The translations under genes were made by a program, and so were the position numbers. From Treponema sp. (lineage in GTDB: Bacteria > Spirochaetota > Spirochaetia > Treponematales > Treponemataceae), in NCBI GenBank assembly GCA_016286365.1, contig JAEESN010000003.1:166937-230936 (forward strand): 64,000 nt of DNA, in the 5' to 3' direction. Below the pieces are notes generated by a model. It did no database searches. It was not told the origin of the DNA and was given only the letters and a program-made list of their open reading frames with translations. Shown here in pieces: positions 57,406 to 64,000 of the stretch; within the stretch, counting starts at the first letter, position 1; each line of letters starts with the position of its first letter.

Positions 57406-58871
57406 TTTATCTCCTTGCCTTTTTCTTTAATTCTCTCTTCATCATCAGCTTGTTTCTTTTCTTCTCTTTCCATTATATCAAGTTTTTTCAAAAACCAAAT
57501 CAAAAAAGGAATTGCTGTTAAAGCACTTAAAAAATCTGCCACAAACTGACTGATTTCCACTCCAAGAATACCCAAAGCGGGCGGTAACAATAAAATACAC
57601 GGAATAAAATAAATACCCTGTCTGTTCATGGAAAGATATGTAGCCTGTTTTACATTTTTTGTAGACTGCATGAGCATATTTGTACCCACAATCAGCGCGT
57701 GGAAAGGTAAAAACGCTATCTGCCATCTTAAAGCAACAATTCCTACAGAAATTACACCAGGATCATCCCTGAACACACTGATTATCTGTTTTGCAAAAAT
57801 AAATCCCGGAATTGTAAACAAAAGCATTACACTCATTCCGCACAGAACAAGGAAAACATAGGCTTTTTTAACCCTGTCGTACCTTTTTGCACCATAATTA
57901 TATCCGCTTACCGGACTAAACCCCTGCCCGATTCCTATCATAATTGCGGCAACAAACATTACTATTTTAGTAACAATCGTCATGGCAGCAATTGCATCTA
58001 CATCACCGTAAGTTTTAGCAGCGTTATTCAATAAAATTGCAGAAATGCTTCCAAGACCCTGCCTTGCAAAAGAAGGAATACCCGTGCTCACAATCCTTCC
58101 AAGATCGGTGATATTTTTTGATATATTTTTTACAGAAATTACACAAACTGATTTTTTTCTTAAATAAAACGAAAAAAGAATACTAAAACTTACAATCTGA
58201 CTTATAAAAGTTGCGAGGGCTGCCCCCGTTATTCCAAGATTAATTCCATGGAGAGTAAAAAATTTTAAATCTATTTTATCAAAAATGAAAATCGGGTCTA
58301 AAATGATGTTCAATAATCCGCCGGAAGTGAGCGCAATCATAGAAAAAAAGGCTTTTCCTTCCGAACGTAAATCATTATTTAAAACAAAAGAAGCGCACAT
58401 AAACGGTGCACCCCAGAAAATAAATGTTCCATAAAGATTTGCTGGTTTTATAAGCTCTTCTGTTGCGCCACAAGCCCTCATAATAGAAGAAGAAAAGATA
58501 TTACCAAATAAAGTGATTAATAAACCTGTAAAAATGGCAGCGAAAAATGCCGTAGAAGAGATAATGCTGGCTTCTTTGTTCTTTTTCTGTCCAAGCCTGA
58601 TGGAAATTAAACTTCCCGAGCCCATTCCAAGGGTAAATCCAAAAGCCTGTATTAAAGACATTATAGGTAAAACTATACCTACAGCCGCACTTGCCTCTTT
58701 ACTTATCTGCGATACAAAAAAAGTATCGGCCAGATTATAAACCGAAGTAATCAGCATAGAAATAACTGTAGGTATTGCCAGCTTACAAATCAACTTTCCG
58801 ACAGAAGTATTAATCATTTTGTTGTATTGAACTTCTGCCGTTGTTGATTTTGCTGTTAAGGTTTCCTGCAT
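57402..58871 (-). CDS. MATE-family efflux transporter
   Basis: A 489-residue membrane protein with twelve helices: GKLICKLAIPTVISMLITSVYNLADTFFVSQI at the start and the typical MATE repeat at about 240-275. It exports drugs or metabolites against Na+ or H+. The C-terminal 25 residues are a charged Glu/Lys tail. The ATG is 6 bases after TATAAT, in the tail of the upstream M16 gene; its stop overlaps the start of the HD-GYP sensor by 4 bases, so both proteins come from one transcript. Confidence 0.92.
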   Translation of the reverse strand: MQETLTAKSTTAEVQYNKMINTSVGKLICKLAIPTVISMLITSVYNLADTFFVSQISKEASAAVGIVLPIMSLIQAFGFTLGMGSGSLISIRLGQKKNKEASIISSTAFFAAIFTGLLITLFGNIFSSSIMRACGATEELIKPANLYGTFIFWGAPFMCASFVLNNDLRSEGKAFFSMIALTSGGLLNIILDPIFIFDKIDLKFFTLHGINLGITGAALATFISQIVSFSILFSFYLRKKSVCVISVKNISKNITDLGRIVSTGIPSFARQGLGSISAILLNNAAKTYGDVDAIAAMTIVTKIVMFVAAIMIGIGQGFSPVSGYNYGAKRYDRVKKAYVFLVLCGMSVMLLFTIPGFIFAKQIISVFRDDPGVISVGIVALRWQIAFLPFHALIVGTNMLMQSTKNVKQATYLSMNRQGIYFIPCILLLPPALGILGVEISQFVADFLSALTAIPFLIWFLKKLDIMEREEKKQADDEERIKEKGKEIK

Positions 58872-58877
58872 TATTTT

Positions 58878-58883
58878 ATTATA
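58878..58883 (-). promoter_or_regulatory. -10 of the MATE gene, leaderless type
   Basis: TATAAT on the minus strand, then 6 bases to the ATG at 58871. The -35 is weak. Confidence 0.5.
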
Positions 58884-61769
58884 TTATTTTTCCGGCTTTA
58901 AGAAAACAGAAATATAATTATTTGTATCAAGATATTTTGCAGCGTAATCCCTTAAGTTTTTCTTTGTGATGAATGATGGAATATAATCTCCATTAGTATA
59001 AACATCATCCGGAAGCTCTTTAAAGAAATCTGATGTTACAAGTGTGCTCAAAAGCCATCCGTTATCCTTTAAATTTGTTTCTCGGTCACGTTTATATGTT
59101 TCCAAAAGCTTTGTGATATATTCATCCTTCATAAGATCTTTTCGGACAATTTCTATCTGTTTTAAAACTTCGTTCTTAAGTTCTTCCTGTCTTGCAGGTT
59201 CACATCCGAATTCAATCATCACATGATATTCGCGGCTTGGTGTGTTTTCTACAGAAGAATAAACTCCAACACCATAAGAACCACTCTTATCTTCACGGAT
59301 AACTTCTCTTAAACGAATGTTTAATAATTCAGCAAGAAGGTTGAGCATCTGTTTGTCTTTATAGATTTCTTTTACATCTTTTGCAGGTCCTAAAGAACCA
59401 CCAAAACACATGAATACAGAACCCTGATCATCTAGTCCTTTGTAAACAATATCTTCCTGAATGCCAGCAGGGAATTTTTTAATAAGATATTTTGCTTTTT
59501 CTGTCTTTTTCTGAGTAGGAATTGTTCCAAGGTATGTGCGGCAGTTATCAAGAAGGTTTTTCTCGTCGATGTCGCCTACAAAATAGAATGTAAAATCAGA
59601 AATATCGCCGTATCTTTCCTTATAAATTCTTTCTGCAGTTTTTCTGTTGATTTTCTTTAAGAATTTTTCGTCCATAGGCTGATAGCGTACATCATCGCCG
59701 TACATGTCTTCTGTAATTTTATCTATAAGAACATCAACCGGCTGAGTTCCGTGTGCTTTAGCAGTTGTAGAATAATTATCCCACACAACATTCCAGCCTT
59801 CATCATTAAAGTTTATAGAAGTAAACAAAAGATTGATTACCTGAACGAATGTAGAAAAATCACCGTTTGTACTTGCTCCCGAAAGAGTTTCGTATGTACC
59901 GGCAATATTTCCAGAAATAGAAATCTGTTTTGAAGAAATCAATTTAGTAAACTGATTATAAGAAAGATTTTTGAATCCCGAATGAATAGCATAATCAAAA
60001 CTGATTTCGGATGATGGATAATCCTTGTCGGAAATAACATTTCCACCACCAAAGCTTACAGCCCTCATTCTGATTGTATCTTTTTCATTATCAGTTTTCT
60101 TGATGATGATTTTTACACCGTTTTCGAGCTCATATTCTTTTGCATCAAACGAAGGAAGCTCTTTCTGCGAAACGATTTTTGCTTTTTTAGCTGGTTTTGC
60201 AACTAAATCTTTCTGATTTTCTTCTTCTTCGTATTTTGCAAGGTCCGCATTTTTATAATTTTTCCAGATTTCCTTTAATTCATCTTCTGAAAGAACTTCA
60301 TTATTAGATTCCGGAGCCATAACATACATCAATTCACCGCGTTTTTTAATACTCTTTTTAACAGCGGCATTTACTTCTTCTACAGTGATTGTTGGAATGA
60401 TGTTTTTAACAAGATTATAGAAATCTTCTTCCGAAACAACTGTGTCATTAAGCAAATCTGCATTTACAATAGAATCTGCATGCTTTGTAGAATAAATTTT
60501 ATCTTTATTTTTGTATGTTTTTTCCTGAGCCGAAAGAATTATCTGTTTTGTTCTTTCAAGTTCGCTTTCTGTAATTCCAAAATCAACAAGTCTGTCTACT
60601 TCGTCCAGAAGTTTTTTCAAAGATGTTTCGAACATTCCGTCTTTTGGAGCAATTCCAGCATAGAAGAAAATAGTTCTGTCTGTAAGATTGATGTCTCCAA
60701 AACCAGCATCAAGCCAGGGAGTATCCTTTGTGTTAGAAATTTCTCGCAGACGCTGATTTAAGATAACAGAACTTGTGTTCAAAATAAAATCTTTTCTGAT
60801 ATCTTCTTCTGTTAAAGTTGGTTTAAAATCTGACTGACGGAAGAAAATATTAATCAGTGTGTATTTAATTTCCGGATCTTTAAAGATACAGATGTTTTTC
60901 CCTCTCTGAACAGGAACTTTAAAGAACTGGCGTTCATACTGATCTTTAGAAGCAGGAATTGTTTCCATAATTTCTTTGATTTCTTTTTCTAAAGTCTGAA
61001 TATCAATATCGCCAACGGCAACAACAGCCATGTTTTCCGGTCTGTAATTTGCCTTATAAAAATCTACAACACGTTTTCTTGAAATATTTTTAATAACATC
61101 CATGTCGCCGATTGGAAGTCTGTCTTTAAATTTTGAACCTTTTAAAAGAAATTCTCTCTGTGATTCTCCAAGACGTCCCTGTAAACCCTGATTTCCTCTC
61201 CATTCTTCTGTTACAACGCCTCTTTCTTTATCGAGTTCTTCCTGTTCAAAAGAAACTTCGCTTGCCCAGTCGTGTAAAACTAAAAGACCTGTTTTGAGCA
61301 TTTCTGGATTATCAGCTGGAAGTTCAAGTTTATAAACTGTTTCTTCAAAAGATGTATATGCGTTTACTTCCGGACCAAACTTCATACCGATTGATTCAAA
61401 ATAATCAACAATGGCATTTTTCTTAAAATTCTTTGTTCCATTAAAACACATGTGTTCAACTAAGTGAGCAACACCTTTCTGATCATCATCTTCCATATTT
61501 GAACCGGCACGAACAATCAATCTTAAAGAAATTCGATTTTCCGGCTTTTTATTGTTTTTTACATAATATTTCATTCCATTGGAAAGCTCGCCGACTTTTA
61601 CAGATTCATCCCATTTAATCTGGGCAGCCTGCTGACTTTCTGCTTTTGTTTCCTGTGCTACAGCCTGGTTTGTCTGATTATCTTTCTGTATTAAAGAAGT
61701 ACATCCTGTTAATACAAAAGAAAGTAAAACAATACCAAAAAAGTATTTAATTTTTGTTGTAATTGTCAT
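58884..61769 (-). CDS. M16-family metallopeptidase, lipoprotein
   Basis: About 961 residues. A lipoprotein signal ends in a VLTGC lipobox (about residue 23), followed by a Gln-rich linker. The first M16 half carries the inverted zinc motif HLVEH in KGVAHLVEHMCFNGTKNF, with the third ligand Glu about 75 residues later (YKLELPADNPE / DKERGVVTEEWRG). Two inactive-type halves follow, as in pitrilysin-like one-chain enzymes. It probably degrades peptides in the periplasm or at the outer membrane. The start at 61769 has GAGGAG upstream and the signal peptide directly after; an in-frame ATG at 61820 would add 17 residues before it. Confidence 0.92.
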   Translation of the reverse strand: MTITTKIKYFFGIVLLSFVLTGCTSLIQKDNQTNQAVAQETKAESQQAAQIKWDESVKVGELSNGMKYYVKNNKKPENRISLRLIVRAGSNMEDDDQKGVAHLVEHMCFNGTKNFKKNAIVDYFESIGMKFGPEVNAYTSFEETVYKLELPADNPEMLKTGLLVLHDWASEVSFEQEELDKERGVVTEEWRGNQGLQGRLGESQREFLLKGSKFKDRLPIGDMDVIKNISRKRVVDFYKANYRPENMAVVAVGDIDIQTLEKEIKEIMETIPASKDQYERQFFKVPVQRGKNICIFKDPEIKYTLINIFFRQSDFKPTLTEEDIRKDFILNTSSVILNQRLREISNTKDTPWLDAGFGDINLTDRTIFFYAGIAPKDGMFETSLKKLLDEVDRLVDFGITESELERTKQIILSAQEKTYKNKDKIYSTKHADSIVNADLLNDTVVSEEDFYNLVKNIIPTITVEEVNAAVKKSIKKRGELMYVMAPESNNEVLSEDELKEIWKNYKNADLAKYEEEENQKDLVAKPAKKAKIVSQKELPSFDAKEYELENGVKIIIKKTDNEKDTIRMRAVSFGGGNVISDKDYPSSEISFDYAIHSGFKNLSYNQFTKLISSKQISISGNIAGTYETLSGASTNGDFSTFVQVINLLFTSINFNDEGWNVVWDNYSTTAKAHGTQPVDVLIDKITEDMYGDDVRYQPMDEKFLKKINRKTAERIYKERYGDISDFTFYFVGDIDEKNLLDNCRTYLGTIPTQKKTEKAKYLIKKFPAGIQEDIVYKGLDDQGSVFMCFGGSLGPAKDVKEIYKDKQMLNLLAELLNIRLREVIREDKSGSYGVGVYSSVENTPSREYHVMIEFGCEPARQEELKNEVLKQIEIVRKDLMKDEYITKLLETYKRDRETNLKDNGWLLSTLVTSDFFKELPDDVYTNGDYIPSFITKKNLRDYAAKYLDTNNYISVFLKPEK

Positions 61770-61841
61770 TTTATTTACTCCTCTGATTTTTACTTTAAAG
61801 ATTAAAAACAATAATTTCAAGACAGGTTAGTTTTTTCTGCA

Positions 61842-61870
61842 TTGACCTTTTTTTTATTAATCTTTAATAT
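61842..61870 (+). promoter_or_regulatory. Promoter of the 173-residue protein gene, leaderless type
   Basis: TTGACC (61842-61847), 17 bases, TAATAT (61865-61870), then 7 bases to the ATG at 61878. It overlaps and so excludes an upstream ATG in the same frame. Confidence 0.7.
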
Positions 61871-61877
61871 CTTAAAT

Positions 61878-62399
61878 ATGACTAAACAGGCAGACATTTT
61901 AACTGAATTTTTAGACTCAAAAACAATCTCGGCCCTTGGAGACTTCTTAGATAAAACAACAGGCTATGAAGAATCTGCTGACATTATTGCCAAAGCGTTT
62001 GGATCTGGAGAGAAATTTTCTAAACAGGATAAAAAAACTACTGCAAAGCTTGTAGACAGTTTTAAAAACAACCTTACACTTCTCATCCAGAAAACCTGGG
62101 TAGAAAAATCTGACATTGCATTAAAAGACCAGCTTTTGTATCAGCTCGATATCTTTTTAGGAAATGAATCTTGGAAAGACAATTATGTTTTATTCAAACA
62201 GCTGATTAATCAGGCAGTATTTTTAATGTTTGGTCAGAAACCTGACACTCCGGATTTTGCAGAATACTCACTCAGAATTGACCCTGAATTTGGAATCTTC
62301 TGGTGGTACATCTCTAATCTTCCTCCCAAAACTGAATGGTCAGAAGATAAATGCCGGATTGCAATGCTGCTTGGAATGTTCTTCCTTGCAAATTACTAA
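61878..62399 (+). CDS. Small soluble protein of unknown function
   Basis: About 173 residues, largely helical, without signal peptide or cysteine motif. Segments such as KQADILTEFLDSKTISALGDFLDKTTGYEES and DPEFGIFWWYISNLPPKTEW are distinctive, but I recognise no family. A longer reading from 61842 would add a hydrophobic start but places the ATG inside the -35. It is a single-gene unit with its own promoter and terminator. Confidence 0.7.
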   Translation: MTKQADILTEFLDSKTISALGDFLDKTTGYEESADIIAKAFGSGEKFSKQDKKTTAKLVDSFKNNLTLLIQKTWVEKSDIALKDQLLYQLDIFLGNESWKDNYVLFKQLINQAVFLMFGQKPDTPDFAEYSLRIDPEFGIFWWYISNLPPKTEWSEDKCRIAMLLGMFFLANY

Positions 62400-62412
62400 T
62401 AACTGATAATGC

Positions 62413-62444
62413 ATACCGGAGCCAATCGTTCCGGTATTTTTTTT
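62413..62444 (+). terminator. Terminator of the 173-residue protein gene
   Basis: ATACCGGA (62413-62420) / TCCGGTAT (62430-62437) with a 9-base loop and a run of eight T. Confidence 0.9.
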
Positions 62445-62506
62445 ATTAGTTGATTAATATGTGGGCTTTATGCCTATCCGCATAATACCACCAGAAGGAG
62501 TTTTAT

Positions 62507-63817
62507 ATGGATCTTAATAAAATCTGCACATCCTTACGCGCCGCAAGCCAGAAACTTGCCCTGCAAAATGCCTGTGACAAAAACGCAGCCTTAGAAGCGG
62601 TTGCTGTTGCCCTCGATAAAAACCGTACATCAATCATCGCTGCAAATAAAGAAGATATAGACGCTGCCCGTGCCGGCGGAATGAGTGAATCATTAATCGA
62701 CCGCCTTTTACTCGACGACAAACGTATAACAGGAATTATAGAAAGCCTTAGACTGGTAATCGGACAGACAGACCCTGTAGGCGAAGAAACAGGCGGATGG
62801 AAAACTCCAAACGGATTAAATATCCGCCAGGTAAGAGTTCCTCTTGGTGTTGTAGCAATCATTTACGAAAACCGCCCGAACGTTACCGTAGACGCCTTCA
62901 GCCTTGCATATAAAAGCGGAAACGCAATTTTACTGCGCGGTTCATCATCTTCATATAAATCAAACCTGGAAATTGTACGTGTAATCCGCGAAGCCCTTAA
63001 GGGTGTAAAAGGCGGAGTACCTGAAGCAATAGAACTTGTAGAAGTAAAAGAACACGACCACAGCGATGTAGATCAGATTTTAAATGCCGTCGGATTGATT
63101 GACGTGTGTCTTCCACGCGGCGGTAAAAAACTGATAGCAAATGTTGTCCAGAACGCAAGAGTTCCTGTTATAGAAACCGGAAGCGGAGTATGTCACCTTT
63201 ATATAGATGATTCAGCAGATTTAGAAATGGCATGCCGTATCGCAGAAAATGCAAAAATCCAGCGCCCGAGCGTTTGTAACGCCATTGAATGTATCGTAGT
63301 TCACAGCGCAATTGCTGAAAAATTCCTTCCTTTGCTCGAAAAAACTTTTGCCGGCCGTGTAAAACTTCATGCAGATGAAAGATCTTTTGATATTTTGAAG
63401 AAGGTCATTTCGACAGGCTCAACCACCAAAGCGGACTCAAAGACTCTCGATAGTCAGAACCAGATTCTTTTCCCGGCCACCGAAGAAGATTTCGGCAACG
63501 AATACCTGGATTACGAATGCTGCATAAAAACTGTAGATTCAATCAACGAAGCAATTGAGTACATTAATTCTCACAACACAAAGCACAGCGAAAGCATAAT
63601 CTCTCAGAGCCGCGAAAACACAAGACTTTTCCAGGCAATGATCGACGCTTCCTGCGTTTACGTAAATGCCAGTACCCGTTTTACAGACGGTGGCGAATTC
63701 GGTTTTGGAGCAGAACTCGGAATCTCTACCCAGAAGCTCCACGCCCGCGGCCCAATGGGAATCAAAGTCCTGACTACAACCAAATACTTAATTGACGGCG
63801 ACGGCCAGATAAGATAA
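62507..63817 (+). CDS. proA: Gamma-glutamyl phosphate reductase
   Basis: A 436-residue member of the aldehyde dehydrogenase superfamily that reduces gamma-glutamyl phosphate to the semialdehyde with NADPH in proline synthesis. Motifs: GGWKTPNGLNIRQVRVPLGVVAIIYENRPNVTVDAF (about 85), LRGSSSSYKSN (about 145), GSGVCHLYIDDSAD (about 225), the catalytic Cys in RPSVCNAIECIV (about 255) and FTDGGEFGFGAELGISTQKLHARGPMG at the end. AGAAGGAG lies 6 bases before the ATG. No proB is adjacent. Confidence 0.96.
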   Translation: MDLNKICTSLRAASQKLALQNACDKNAALEAVAVALDKNRTSIIAANKEDIDAARAGGMSESLIDRLLLDDKRITGIIESLRLVIGQTDPVGEETGGWKTPNGLNIRQVRVPLGVVAIIYENRPNVTVDAFSLAYKSGNAILLRGSSSSYKSNLEIVRVIREALKGVKGGVPEAIELVEVKEHDHSDVDQILNAVGLIDVCLPRGGKKLIANVVQNARVPVIETGSGVCHLYIDDSADLEMACRIAENAKIQRPSVCNAIECIVVHSAIAEKFLPLLEKTFAGRVKLHADERSFDILKKVISTGSTTKADSKTLDSQNQILFPATEEDFGNEYLDYECCIKTVDSINEAIEYINSHNTKHSESIISQSRENTRLFQAMIDASCVYVNASTRFTDGGEFGFGAELGISTQKLHARGPMGIKVLTTTKYLIDGDGQIR

Positions 63818-63818
63818 A

Positions 63819-63857
63819 AAACCCCGGAACGAATAAAATTATTCAAATCCGGGGTTT
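63819..63857 (+). terminator. proA terminator
   Basis: AAACCCCGGA (63819-63828) / TCCGGGGTTT (63848-63857) with an inner GAATAA/TTATTC pairing. Confidence 0.9.
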
Positions 63858-63865
63858 ATTTTATC

Positions 63866-63891
63866 CTGCCAGGAATCTAATAACCCGGCAG
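63866..63891 (-). terminator. Possible terminator for the edge gene
   Basis: CTGCCAGG (63866-63873) / CCCGGCAG (63884-63891) pair with one G-T wobble. On the minus strand the following bases are GATAAAATAAA, so the T run is missing and the call is weak. Confidence 0.4.
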
Positions 63892-63904
63892 AAAAATCAT
63901 CATC

Positions 63905-64000
63905 CTAGAATAATCCGAATGAAGAAAGTAAGAGGAACAACAGAAGAACAGGTGTAACAAACTTAATCATTACGATGAATACGTTCTTGCGGCCGAATTT
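63905..64000 (-). CDS. C-terminal end of a probable membrane transporter (partial)
   Basis: The minus-strand frame is open from the edge to a TAG at 63907-63905 and gives 31 residues: KFGRKNVFIVMIKF, then a hydrophobic helix VTPVLLLFLLLSSFGLF. A last helix preceded by IK(F/Y)VTPV is seen at the end of sodium-dependent NSS-type transporters, so that family is a guess. The rest lies outside the window. Confidence 0.5.
   Translation of the reverse strand, partial: KFGRKNVFIVMIKFVTPVLLLFLLLSSFGLF

Overview
The window is AT-rich bacterial DNA, densely coded on both strands, and reads as chromosomal DNA of a treponeme-type spirochaete. The grounds are an archaeal/eukaryotic-size phenylalanyl-tRNA synthetase beta chain (a known spirochaete trait), flgM behind a sigma-28 promoter, an oxygen-defence set of superoxide reductase and rubrerythrins in place of catalase, a PilZ protein, and several lipoproteins and exported proteins without recognisable homologues. 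No rRNA, tRNA, CRISPR array, insertion sequence or prophage gene was seen. No stretch longer than about 300 bases lacks a gene.

Layout. 1-3.2 kb: end of an unknown gene, proS, an exported protein. 3.2-13.7 kb (minus): GerMN protein, an NfnAB-type flavin bifurcating pair behind a promoter with a palindrome, a porin-like protein plus a large lipoprotein, tex, a PilZ protein. 13.8-19.7 kb: a dicarboxylate-type symporter and a divergent unknown gene sharing a symmetric promoter, MgtC-like protein, rsmI, flgM, a metal-site-less iron-alcohol-dehydrogenase relative, an rRNA/tRNA methyltransferase. 19.6-27 kb (minus): an ATPase-HDOD signalling protein, trkA-trkH, an ECF S component, DUF2400 and DUF1846 proteins. 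27-38 kb: an FMN_bind-like protein and queH; pyrF-cotH-pyrKD; pfk with an alpha-hydroxy-acid oxidase; ftsK. 38-46 kb (plus): DUF2156, YkgJ, TraX, acyl-ACP thioesterase, then superoxide reductase-rubrerythrin-(flavin reductase/rubredoxin/rubrerythrin fusion), pheT, and tcdA in the opposite sense. 46-50 kb: a flavodoxin-fold reductase, a queuosine-precursor transporter under a probable preQ1-I riboswitch, a TrmH-type methyltransferase, two exported or anchored proteins. 50-54.4 kb (minus): a fucose/arabinose-isomerase-family protein, DUF4867 and xylulokinase, three separate units sharing one operator-like motif. 54.4-64 kb: a beta-propeller HD-GYP sensor coupled to a MATE exporter, an M16 peptidase lipoprotein, a small unknown gene, proA, and the end of a probable transporter.

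The clearest window-wide signal is in the promoters. At about 18 genes a -10 hexamer lies 6-8 bases before the start codon, often with a -35 at 17 bases, so transcription should begin at or next to the start codon (leaderless mRNA). The remaining genes mostly have ordinary GGAGG-type ribosome sites. The promoters also settle several start codons. Other items worth following are a strong internal ribosome site inside the rubrerythrin fusion gene, the preQ1-I riboswitch, the shared operator of the pentose/fucose locus, the near-consensus sigma-28 site of flgM, and the pseudoenzyme-like Fe-ADH protein.
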